Assembly: GCA_965214615.1 (NCBI GenBank)
Contig: OZ243952.1
Coordinates: 1 to 64,000 of the forward strand
From: CBDAUN01 sp965214615
GTDB taxonomy: Bacteria; Pseudomonadota; Gammaproteobacteria; Arenicellales; JAJDZL01
Reading direction: 5' to 3'
Length of the DNA stretch: 64,000 nt
Part shown: positions 37,138-45,477 of the stretch, piece by piece
Layout of the letters: every line of letters begins with the position of its first letter
Position numbering within the stretch: position 1 is the stretch's first letter
The notes under the pieces: generated by a model
What the model saw: only the letters and a program-made list of their open reading frames with translations
Told to the model about the DNA's origin: nothing
Database searches by the model: none
Translations under genes and position numbers: made by a program

Positions 37138-39617
37138 ACTCCTTTGATGTCAACGCCGGAGTTGCAGGACAATTGGACGAATCGGTGCCTTCAGCGGCGA
37201 AAGTCGCGATTATCGGCGGCGGAATCATGGGCTGCGCGACAGCATACCATCTAGCCCGCGAAGGCTGGCGCGACGTGGTTGTGCTGGAAAAGGCCGAACT
37301 CGCCTCCGGCTCGACCTGGCACGCGGCCGGGCAGATTACCCAGTCGGTCTCGAGTTTCGGGCTCGGCAAATGCGTCGGATACAACATCGAGCTGTACAGC
37401 GGCGCCCTTGAAGCCGAAACCGGCCAGTCGGTCACCTGGAACGGGTGCGGCTCGCTTCGCGTGGCCTACGCCGACGACGAGATGGACTGGCTGCGACACA
37501 CGATCAGCGTCGGGCGCGCTTTGGGATTTCGCATGGAACTGATCTCGCCTTCGCGGATCGCCGAACTGCACCCTTTCTATAATCTTGACGGGATCCAGGG
37601 TGCGCTGCATACGCCGGACGACGGCCATGTCGACCCCTCCGGCGTCACCCATGCGCTGGCCGCAGGCGCCCGTGCGCTCGGCGTGCGCATTGTTCGGCGC
37701 TGCCGCGTGACGGACATTGCCGCGACACGTGCCGGCGAATGGAAGCTGTCGACGGAACTGGGCGATATCGTCTGCGAGCATGTGGTCAATGCCGCCGGAA
37801 CCTACGCAAGGCAGATCGGCGAATGGAACGCCCTGCAGCTGCCGACAACATCAATGACGCATCACTATCTGGTCACTGAAGCGGTACCTGAGTTTGCGCA
37901 TATCGAACGCGACCTGCCCGTGGTGCGCGACGACAGGCAGGTTTCGGGCTACATCCGCATGGAACAAAAATCAGCCTTGATCGGAATCTACGAAAAGCAG
38001 TTCCCGAACACCGTATGGGAGGATGAATGTCCCTGGGATGCCGAAAACGAGCTGTTTGATATCGCCTACGACCGCATCATGCCGTGGCTTGGCAATGCCA
38101 TGGAGCGAATGCCGGTTCTGGCAGATCTTGGCATCCGACGGGGTGTGCACGGCGCCATCTCGCATCCGCCGGACGGCAATCCGCTGATCGGACCGGCACC
38201 CGGTGCCAGGAACTACTGGTGCTGCTGCGGAACGCAAATCGGCATCGGCTGGGGACCGGGGCTGACACGCGAGCTGGCGCGATGGATGGTACACGGAGCC
38301 GCTGACATTTCGATGCGCGAATTCGATCCGAGACGCTTCGGCTCCTATGCCGACAAGGACTGGCAAATCATCAAGGCAAAGGAAGACTACTGCCTGCGCC
38401 ACGAAATTCCCTATCCTCATTTCAACCGTCTCGCCGCACGGCCGGTCCGGGAGATGCCGCTGTATCAGCGTCTCAAGAGCCGCGGCGCGGTATTCGAGGA
38501 AGTGTTCGGCCACGAACGCCCGCGCTGGTTCGCTAGAAACGGCATGGCCCAGCGCGACCACTACTCGTTCAGGCGCAACGAAGTACACCGCGCGGTAGGA
38601 TTCGAAGTCGACGCCGTACGCCAGCGCGCGGGCATCATGGACATTTCCGCGTTCGCCAAGTTCGAGGTCGCAGGACCCGATGCCGAAAAATACCTTGACC
38701 GCCTCATACCCAACCGCCTGCCGCGGCGCCAAGGCGGAATCATACTCGCCCACCTGCTCAATCGACGCGGACGGGTCGAGGTGGAGGCGACCATCGTCAA
38801 CGTGTCGCCCGAACGGTTCTATATCACCTGCGCGGTGTTCTATCACCAGCGCCTCGCCGACCATCTGGCGCAGCATCGAAACCGCGAATCGGTGGAAATC
38901 ATCAACCTCACCGACCGCTGGTCGGCACTTGCCTTGCAGGGACCGCAATCGCGCAATGTGCTCGCGCCGCACGCGGACGCCGACCTGGACAATGCCGGAT
39001 TCGCGTGGCTTACGAGCCAGGATATCCGTGTCGCCGGCGCCGCGGTGCGGGCGATGCGAATGTCGTATGCCGGGGAGCTCGGATGGGAGATTCATGGCCC
39101 CGCAGCGGATATTGCGAAAGTCTACGACGCGCTGCGCGAAACTGGCGGGCGCTACGGCATCGCCGACTACGGGGCCTTCGCGATGAACGCAATGCGGATG
39201 GAAAAAATGTTCAAGGGCGCCAGCGAACTGACCAACGAGGTGACACTGCCGGAAGCAGACGTCATGCGTTTTGCAAGGATGGACAAAGGCGACTTTATCG
39301 GCAGGCGCGCAACTCAAGCCAGCGCCGATAGCGAGCTTCCGTGGCGCTGCGCGTATCTTGCGATCGAGCCCGACGGGGTTTTCGACGGACACGGCGGCGA
39401 GGCCGTGCTGCTCGACGGCAGAGTCGTCGGCTCTGCGACGTCTGTCGCATACGGACATTCCGTGGGCAAGATACTTGCTTTTGCCTATATCACCCCAGAA
39501 GCGGCGTCCCGGGGCACCGCCCTGCAAGTCGTCATCGCGGGCCGGTCTCGCGATGCCGAAGTGCTCGACCGGCCTGCCTACGACCCTGAAAACCTTCGAC
39601 CAAGGAGCAATACCTGA
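37125..39617 (+). CDS. FAD-dependent dimethylglycine/sarcosine dehydrogenase-like protein with GcvT domain
   Basis: An 830-residue flavoprotein with the DMGDH/SarDH architecture. The N-terminal DAO-type FAD domain has VAIIGGGIMGCATAYHL. The covalent-FAD site motif STWHAAGQ follows, then the FAO_M linker, then a folate-binding GcvT domain and its C-terminal part (about residues 450-820). Such enzymes oxidatively demethylate N-methyl amino acids and pass the C1 unit to tetrahydrofolate. The start is uncertain. ATG 37125 overlaps the putative operator, while GTG 37185 would give a family-like N-terminus (PSAAKVAIIGGG). It heads a six-gene operon with the MDR, three enolase-superfamily and aminotransferase genes. 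Confidence 0.9.
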   Translation: MVYLYSFDVNAGVAGQLDESVPSAAKVAIIGGGIMGCATAYHLAREGWRDVVVLEKAELASGSTWHAAGQITQSVSSFGLGKCVGYNIELYSGALEAETGQSVTWNGCGSLRVAYADDEMDWLRHTISVGRALGFRMELISPSRIAELHPFYNLDGIQGALHTPDDGHVDPSGVTHALAAGARALGVRIVRRCRVTDIAATRAGEWKLSTELGDIVCEHVVNAAGTYARQIGEWNALQLPTTSMTHHYLVTEAVPEFAHIERDLPVVRDDRQVSGYIRMEQKSALIGIYEKQFPNTVWEDECPWDAENELFDIAYDRIMPWLGNAMERMPVLADLGIRRGVHGAISHPPDGNPLIGPAPGARNYWCCCGTQIGIGWGPGLTRELARWMVHGAADISMREFDPRRFGSYADKDWQIIKAKEDYCLRHEIPYPHFNRLAARPVREMPLYQRLKSRGAVFEEVFGHERPRWFARNGMAQRDHYSFRRNEVHRAVGFEVDAVRQRAGIMDISAFAKFEVAGPDAEKYLDRLIPNRLPRRQGGIILAHLLNRRGRVEVEATIVNVSPERFYITCAVFYHQRLADHLAQHRNRESVEIINLTDRWSALALQGPQSRNVLAPHADADLDNAGFAWLTSQDIRVAGAAVRAMRMSYAGELGWEIHGPAADIAKVYDALRETGGRYGIADYGAFAMNAMRMEKMFKGASELTNEVTLPEADVMRFARMDKGDFIGRRATQASADSELPWRCAYLAIEPDGVFDGHGGEAVLLDGRVVGSATSVAYGHSVGKILAFAYITPEAASRGTALQVVIAGRSRDAEVLDRPAYDPENLRPRSNT

Positions 39618-40720
39618 TGAATGCACCCCCTGAATCGATGCGCGCCTTTGTCCTTGAAGGACACGGCGGACTCGACAAGCTCGTCTTTCACCCGAACTGG
39701 CCGACGCCATCGCCCGGACGCGGCGAAGTGCTGATCAAGGTGCATGCCTGCGGCTTGAACAACACCGACATCAATACCCGCACCGCGTGGTATTCGAAAA
39801 CCGTCGTCACCGCAACCAGCAGCGCCGGATACCGGGACGCGGCTGACGGCGATGCCACCTGGGGCGGCGGCGCCATTGAATTTCCCCGCATACAAGGCGC
39901 CGATGTCTCCGGCGAGGTGGTGGCGGCAGGCGAAGGTGCAGACCGCAGCCTGATCGGCCGGCGGGTCCTCATCGATCCGTGGCTCAGAGACTGGGACAAT
40001 CCGAACGACCTGTACCAGTACGGATACTTCGGCTCGGAATCCGACGGCGGCTTCGCTGACTATACGTGCATCGATCAGCGACATGTCCACCCTGTAGACA
40101 GCGACATGCGCAACCCCGAACTCGCTACGTTTGCCACAGCGTACGGCACGGCCGAAAACATGCTTGAGCGAATCAATGTGGGCGAATCCGATACCCTGCT
40201 GATCACCGGTGCCTCCGGCGGCGTGGGCTCGGCGCTGATCCAGCTGGCGCGCTGCCGCGGCGCCGTCACAGTCGCAATGGCGAGCGAGGCCAAGCATGAC
40301 AAGGTGCTTGCGGCCGGCGCAGATGCGGTCATCGGGCGAAGCCCCGCAGATCTGACCGGTGCGCTGCGCGAAGCGATCGGACGAGACAGCGTGACCGCAA
40401 TCGCCGATGTCGTCGGCGGAGACTACTGGCCGACATTGATCGAATCGCTGCAGCGAGGAGGACGCTATGTCGTATCAGGCGCAATCGCCGGCCCCATCGT
40501 CGGCGCTGATCTTCGCACGATCTATCTCAATGATCTGGCGCTGCACGGAGCCACCACCTTCGGCCCGCAAACCTTCAGCAACGTCGTCAGTCTGATCGAG
40601 CAAGGCCGAATCAAGCCCCTGCTCGCCAGGACATTCGCCCTGGAGCAGCTGCACGAGGCGCAAAAGGCATTTGCGCAAAAGCGCCACACCGGCAACATTG
40701 CAGTCACGATGGAAGACTGA
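39617..40720 (+). CDS. MDR-family (zinc/quinone-type) oxidoreductase
   Basis: A 367-residue medium-chain dehydrogenase/reductase. It has the GroES-like N-terminus with HACGLNNTDINTRT and the Rossmann nucleotide loop ITGASGGVGSALIQLA. The classical catalytic and structural zinc cysteines are not obvious, so a quinone-oxidoreductase-like, zinc-free enzyme is more likely. The start ATG overlaps the preceding stop (TGATG), and the next gene starts one base after its stop, which indicates one operon. The substrate is unknown, probably an aldehyde, ketone or enone intermediate of the pathway. Confidence 0.85.
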   Translation: MNAPPESMRAFVLEGHGGLDKLVFHPNWPTPSPGRGEVLIKVHACGLNNTDINTRTAWYSKTVVTATSSAGYRDAADGDATWGGGAIEFPRIQGADVSGEVVAAGEGADRSLIGRRVLIDPWLRDWDNPNDLYQYGYFGSESDGGFADYTCIDQRHVHPVDSDMRNPELATFATAYGTAENMLERINVGESDTLLITGASGGVGSALIQLARCRGAVTVAMASEAKHDKVLAAGADAVIGRSPADLTGALREAIGRDSVTAIADVVGGDYWPTLIESLQRGGRYVVSGAIAGPIVGADLRTIYLNDLALHGATTFGPQTFSNVVSLIEQGRIKPLLARTFALEQLHEAQKAFAQKRHTGNIAVTMED

Positions 40721-40721
40721 A

Positions 40722-41834
40722 TTGAAAATCACCGCGATCAAGGTCTACCGCACGCATCTGCCCTATGTCGCAGGCGATTACGCATGGGGAGCCGGAAACG
40801 CCATCTCCACCGCCTATGCTTCGGTCGTGACGATCAGCACCGACGCCGGACTGAGCGGCTGCGGCGAATTCACGCCGTGCGGAGAAAACTACATGGAGGC
40901 GCACTCCCACGGCGTCGAGGCGGCCGCCAGGCTGATTGCGCCGCGACTGCTCGGCGAGGATCCGAGACAGGTCGCGCGCATCGAGCAGATCATGGATCAT
41001 GCAGTCTGCGGACACGGCTATGCCAAAGCCCCGTTCGATGCGGCATGCTGGGACATTCTCGGCAAGGCGACCGGCCAGCCGCTTTGGATGCTGATGGGAG
41101 GCAAGCTGACAGACGGGGCGCCGATGTACCGGGTCATTCCGCAGGACTCGCCCGACAGGACTGTCGCGCAGCTGCACTCGTACCGTGAACTCGGGTACAG
41201 GCAGTTTCAGATCAAGGTCGGTGCCGACTGGCGGTCCGACATCGACCGGATTACCGACACCGTGCCCCTGCTGGAAGCCGGCGAAAAAGCCTATGCCGAC
41301 GCCAACCGCGGCTGGCGCGTAGACGACGCCCTTCGCGTGGCGCGCGCGACGCGCGATCTGGACTACATTTTCGAGCAGCCGTGCAGAACCTACGACGAAT
41401 GCCTCCAGGTGCGCCGGCGCATCGACCTGCCGATGAAGCTCGACGAAGTTGTGACTTCAATGGGCATGGCGCATCGAATCGTTCAGGACCGCGCAGCGGA
41501 AGCGGTGTGCCTGAAGATCTCCAATCTCGGCGGCCTGTCGAAAGCGCGGCGCATACGCGACTATCTCGTCGATCAGCGTTTTCCGGTGGTTGCCGAAGAT
41601 ACCTGGGGCGGCGAAATCGCTACCGCCGCAGTCGCCCACTTTGCGGCCTCAACGCCGAGCACCATGCTTGCAGGCACCACCGACCTTCACAACTACAATA
41701 CCCGCTCGACCGGGCATCCCGGCCCCGCTGCCCGAGGCGGCAGGCTGTTTGCGCCGGATGCGCCGGGACTCGGTGTCAGTCCCGATTTCGACAGTCTCGG
41801 CGACCCGGTCGCCGCATACGGGCACAGCCCATGA
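40722..41834 (+). CDS. Enolase-superfamily enzyme 1 (mandelate racemase / muconate lactonising type)
   Basis: A 370-residue enzyme with the N-terminal capping domain and a TIM barrel. Putative catalytic and metal residues are Lys165 (QIKVG), Asp193 (ADANRG), Glu218 (FEQPC), Asp241 (KLDEVV) and Lys265 (CLKISNLGG). The pairing of two lysines on opposite barrel strands fits racemisation, epimerisation or dehydration of an amino-acid-like acid. It resembles characterised cis-3-hydroxyproline dehydratases and betaine epimerases, recalled and not aligned. The start is TTG at 40722, one base after the preceding stop. The next gene overlaps its stop by 4 nt (ATGA). Confidence 0.85.
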   Translation: MKITAIKVYRTHLPYVAGDYAWGAGNAISTAYASVVTISTDAGLSGCGEFTPCGENYMEAHSHGVEAAARLIAPRLLGEDPRQVARIEQIMDHAVCGHGYAKAPFDAACWDILGKATGQPLWMLMGGKLTDGAPMYRVIPQDSPDRTVAQLHSYRELGYRQFQIKVGADWRSDIDRITDTVPLLEAGEKAYADANRGWRVDDALRVARATRDLDYIFEQPCRTYDECLQVRRRIDLPMKLDEVVTSMGMAHRIVQDRAAEAVCLKISNLGGLSKARRIRDYLVDQRFPVVAEDTWGGEIATAAVAHFAASTPSTMLAGTTDLHNYNTRSTGHPGPAARGGRLFAPDAPGLGVSPDFDSLGDPVAAYGHSP

Positions 41835-42946
41835 AGATTTCGCGCATTGCCGCATGGCACCTCGACCTGCCCTTGAACGAGCCGTACTGGCTGTCCGGCG
41901 GGCGGCTGAAATTCGAAAGGCTCGACTCGACCCTGGTGCGCATCGACACCGACGACGGCCTTGGCGGCTGGGGCGAAGGCTGTCCCTGGGGCCATACCTA
42001 TCTCCCGGCGCACGGACCCGGAGTTCGGGCCGCGCTGGAAATACTTGCGCCTGCGCTAATAGGAAGCGACCCGCGCTCGCTCGATCACATCAATCGCATC
42101 ATGGACCTTGCCCTGCCGGGACACCACTACGCCAAGTCTCCCCTGGACATCGCATGCTGGGATATTCTGGGACAATATTCCAATCTGCCGCTTTGGCAGA
42201 TGCTCGGCGGCGGCGATGCCGAAGCCGTAGCGGTCAATTCATCGATTTCCACCGGCACTCCGGAACAGATGGTTGCAGCAATGCGAAAAGCCAGCGACAA
42301 CGGCTACCGATGGCATTCGGCCAAGATCGGCGGCGACTGCGTTGCAGCAGATCTTGAGCGCATCGAAGCCATCGGCGCGGCGCTGGCGGCAGATGAGAAC
42401 GTCACATTCGACGTCAATCGCGCCTGGACGCCTGCGATCGCGATCCAGGTGCTGAACAGCGTCGCCGCACGCGGGCGCATCGAGCAGCCCGCCGAAACCA
42501 TCGACCAATGCGCCCGGATCGCCGCCCGGGTACCGCAGCCCATTGTTCTGGATGAATGCCTGCATACCTTCCAGGACCACCTCGACGCCTGGCGGCTGAA
42601 AGCCTGCGAAGGCATCAAAATCAAGCCGAACCGGGTCGGCGGGCTGACCAGGGCGCGGCAGATCCGGGATTTCGGGCTTGCGGTCGGATGGCAGATGCAT
42701 ATCGAGGATGTGGGCGGCACGGCGCTCGCCGATACGGCGGCGATTCATCTTGCCGCATCCACCCCGAAGCGCAATCGGCTCGCAAGCTGGCTGTGCCACT
42801 ACCATCTCGCGGTCGACCCGGTCCAGGGACAGGGCGCACGCAACAAGCGCGGCTTCGCCGCAGCACCGAGTCAGCCCGGCCTGGGCGTCAGGCCGGATAC
42901 CGGCCTTCTGGGCGATCCAATTGCGGTGTGGAATCATAAATCATGA
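41831..42946 (+). CDS. Enolase-superfamily enzyme 2
   Basis: A 371-residue paralogue of its neighbours. Key residues are Lys165 (HSAKIGG), Asp194 (FDVNRAW), Glu218 (RIEQPAE), Asp241 (VLDECLH) and Lys265 or 263 (GIKIKPNRVGG). It is the most divergent of the three. The second-strand block reads S-A-K, and the barrel-end segment after the Asp241 region also differs, so a different substrate or reaction step is likely. The ATG at 41831 overlaps the previous stop, and the next start overlaps its own stop, both as ATGA. This is translational coupling through the whole trio. Confidence 0.85.
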   Translation: MKISRIAAWHLDLPLNEPYWLSGGRLKFERLDSTLVRIDTDDGLGGWGEGCPWGHTYLPAHGPGVRAALEILAPALIGSDPRSLDHINRIMDLALPGHHYAKSPLDIACWDILGQYSNLPLWQMLGGGDAEAVAVNSSISTGTPEQMVAAMRKASDNGYRWHSAKIGGDCVAADLERIEAIGAALAADENVTFDVNRAWTPAIAIQVLNSVAARGRIEQPAETIDQCARIAARVPQPIVLDECLHTFQDHLDAWRLKACEGIKIKPNRVGGLTRARQIRDFGLAVGWQMHIEDVGGTALADTAAIHLAASTPKRNRLASWLCHYHLAVDPVQGQGARNKRGFAAAPSQPGLGVRPDTGLLGDPIAVWNHKS

Positions 42947-44046
42947 AAATCAATCAAGTCAGCATCTGGCACCTGCCGTTGACAAGCAAGCAGGACTACT
43001 ACATGGCCGCAGGTAAAAGCTGCGTTACGGTCGAATCGGTGATTGTCAGATTAAACACCGGCAATGGCCTTTCGGGCTGGGGCGAGACGTGCCCGATACC
43101 GCATTATCTGCCGGCCTACGCCCGCGGCATCGCGCCGGCGATCGAAGAGATGGCGCCGGTTCTGCTCGGCTCGGACCCGTTTGGCGTAGAAGCGCTGATG
43201 CAAAGGCTGAACGCGCATCTGATCGGGCATCCCTATGCAAAGTCGGCAATCGATATCGCTCTTTGGGACCTGACCGGCAAGGCGGCCGGGATGCCGCTTT
43301 ATGCCATGCTCGGCGGCCGCCAGTGCGACACGATGCCGCTTTACCACTCGATCACCTGCGTGGAGCCTGAGGAGATGGCGCGCATGGCCAAGGATGCATT
43401 CGATCAGGGAATGCGTCTTTTTCAAGTGAAGCTGGGCGCCGACGCGGATTGGCAAAAGGATGCGCAGCGGCTGATTGAGGTGCGTGCGGCGGTTGGCACC
43501 GGGCCGCTTGTCTACGGCGACTGGAACTGCGGCGCATCCCGGCTGGATGCCACCCGGGTCGGACGCGCCGTCTCCCATCTGGATGTCATGCTCGAACAAC
43601 CGTGCACCACGATCGACGGCTGCGCTGCGGTCAAGTCGGCAACCGGCCTGCCGATGAAGCTGGATGAAAGCGCCCATGACATCGATTCGCTGCTTGATGC
43701 GCATGCGCGCGGCTGCATGGACGCTGTCGCAATCAAGCTTTCCAAATTCGGCGGACTGTCGCAGGCGCGAATAGCGCGCGACCTTTGCACCCATTTCGGC
43801 GTCATGATGTGCATGGAAGATACCTGGGGCGCCGACATCGCCACGGCGGCCAGCGCGCATATCGGCGCCGCGACCAGCCCGTCGGTCCTGATGACGGTAT
43901 GCGACCTGGCCCACTATGTCACGCCGCAGATCGCTAGCGGTACGCCGGTTCGAGAACGGGGCCGGATCCGCCCTCCGCAAGGCGCAGGACTCGGAATCGA
44001 GCCGGATCTGGACATTCTCGGCCCGGCGGACTTCATTTTTGATTGA
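42943..44046 (+). CDS. Enolase-superfamily enzyme 3
   Basis: A 367-residue enzyme with Lys163 (FQVKLG), Asp193 (YGDWNCG), Glu218 (LEQPC), Asp241 (KLDESAHD) and Lys265 (AIKLSKFGG). The shared block GHPYAKSAIDIALWDL and the C-terminal EDTWGADIATAA place it closest to hydroxyproline-betaine 2-epimerase-like (HpbD) enzymes in overall look. It shares about one third of its residues with enzymes 1 and 2 by eye. It is the third gene of the coupled trio and is followed 10 nt later by the aminotransferase. Confidence 0.85.
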   Translation: MKINQVSIWHLPLTSKQDYYMAAGKSCVTVESVIVRLNTGNGLSGWGETCPIPHYLPAYARGIAPAIEEMAPVLLGSDPFGVEALMQRLNAHLIGHPYAKSAIDIALWDLTGKAAGMPLYAMLGGRQCDTMPLYHSITCVEPEEMARMAKDAFDQGMRLFQVKLGADADWQKDAQRLIEVRAAVGTGPLVYGDWNCGASRLDATRVGRAVSHLDVMLEQPCTTIDGCAAVKSATGLPMKLDESAHDIDSLLDAHARGCMDAVAIKLSKFGGLSQARIARDLCTHFGVMMCMEDTWGADIATAASAHIGAATSPSVLMTVCDLAHYVTPQIASGTPVRERGRIRPPQGAGLGIEPDLDILGPADFIFD

Positions 44047-44056
44047 GGAATCAGCC

Positions 44057-45334
44057 ATGAGCCAGAGCACAATGATCGAACGCGCCAATGCCGTCCTGCC
44101 GGGCGGCGGCTTCGGCAACTTCGACCCTGGAATCATCGTCCGCGAAGGAAAGGGCGCGCGCGTGCGCGACGAGGACGGCAAAGAATACGTCGACTATCTG
44201 ATCGGATCCGGGCCGATGATTCTCGGCCACGGGCACCCTGAAGTTCTTGAAGCCATCGCAAGGCAAATGCCCAAGGGCATGACTTTTTTTGCAAACAACG
44301 CCCTGGGCATAGAACTGGCCGAGGAAATTTGTTCGGCAGTCGCCTGCGCCGAGCAGGTTCGCTACGTCAGCACCGGCGGCGAAGCCGACATGTATGCGAT
44401 GCGCCTGGCGCGCGCGCATACCGGGCGCGAGACGATCATCAAATTCGAAGGCGGCTATCACGGCATGTCGGCCGAAGCGCAGATGAGTCTGGCGCCAAGG
44501 GAGCTCGCAGACTTTCCGGCAGCGATTCCGGATTCGGCCGGGATTCCCGAAGCGGTTCGCAAAAGCGTGCTGATCGCTCCGTTCAACGATGCCGAGTTTG
44601 TCCGCGGGCTTGTCGAAAGCCGCGACGGCGAAATTGCCGCAATTATTGTCGAGCCGATGCAGCGAATCATTCTGCCCGCACCCGGGTTCCTGCAATCGCT
44701 TCGCGATCTGTGCGACCGTCATGGAATCGTTCTTATTTTCGACGAAGTCGTGACCGGATTCCGATTCGCCTACGGCGGCGCGCAGCAGCTGTACGGCGTG
44801 GTGCCTGATGTGTGCACGCTTGGAAAGGTGATCGGCGGCGGATTCGCGCTGGCCGCAGTTGCCGGGGCGGCTGAAATCATGGTCCATTTCGACAGCAAGA
44901 AAGTCGCATCAAAGGACTTTCTGATGCAAGTGGGAACTTTGAGCGGCAATCCTGTCGCCTGCGCCGCCGGGTTGAAGACGATGGAAATCCTGAGGCGCGA
45001 AGGAACCTATGAAAAGCTGCATTCTACCGGAAACAGGCTGAAGGACATCTTTTCCGAACACCTGGACCGGGCGGGCATTGCATACAGGGTCAGCGGGCAT
45101 GAGACGCTGTTCGATATCGTATTTGCCGATGAAGCAATCGCTGACTACCGCGACATATCCCGCGAAGACGCAGCAAGGCGTGCTCGCTTCAATGCACTTT
45201 TGATGCAAAAAGGCGTCCTCAAGGCGCCGGCCAAGCTCTATCCGTCGCTGGCTCTGACCGAACGGGATATCGAGCACACCGAAGCAGCGGTCGCTTTCGC
45301 GGCGTCGCACCTGGATTGCGAAGGCCAGATTTAA
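44057..45334 (+). CDS. Class III aminotransferase, glutamate-1-semialdehyde aminomutase-like
   Basis: A 425-residue PLP enzyme. The PLP lysine is Lys257 in TLGKVIGGGF, preceded by the FDEVVTGFR motif (Asp229) and the STGGEA phosphate-binding region. It is of the HemL-like branch, but in a catabolic operon and not a heme operon, so a role in transaminating or isomerising an amino-aldehyde from the pathway is more likely than 5-aminolevulinate synthesis. GAGGAA lies at a good distance before the ATG at 44057. A longer frame to 43916 is rejected. Confidence 0.9.
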   Translation: MSQSTMIERANAVLPGGGFGNFDPGIIVREGKGARVRDEDGKEYVDYLIGSGPMILGHGHPEVLEAIARQMPKGMTFFANNALGIELAEEICSAVACAEQVRYVSTGGEADMYAMRLARAHTGRETIIKFEGGYHGMSAEAQMSLAPRELADFPAAIPDSAGIPEAVRKSVLIAPFNDAEFVRGLVESRDGEIAAIIVEPMQRIILPAPGFLQSLRDLCDRHGIVLIFDEVVTGFRFAYGGAQQLYGVVPDVCTLGKVIGGGFALAAVAGAAEIMVHFDSKKVASKDFLMQVGTLSGNPVACAAGLKTMEILRREGTYEKLHSTGNRLKDIFSEHLDRAGIAYRVSGHETLFDIVFADEAIADYRDISREDAARRARFNALLMQKGVLKAPAKLYPSLALTERDIEHTEAAVAFAASHLDCEGQI

Positions 45335-45477
45335 GGCATTTGTCAAAAATGATATTCTTCCCAGCGATTGACCGGAAGCGGCACAATTGAAGCCGCGCAA
45401 CGCAACACCCCGGGCGCGGGGACTTCCATGGACTGTGCGAAAGCTATTCACGATTTTCAAAATGGGAATAGCACCAA

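Noticed and set aside
37971..39710. 579-codon minus-strand frame opposite the dimethylglycine-dehydrogenase-like gene
   Set aside because: Opposite strand of a gene with clear FAD and GcvT domains. The translation is low-complexity and matches nothing recognisable.
43051..44181. 376-codon minus-strand frame opposite enolase-type enzyme 3
   Set aside because: Shadow of a conserved gene, with no domain and no start signal.
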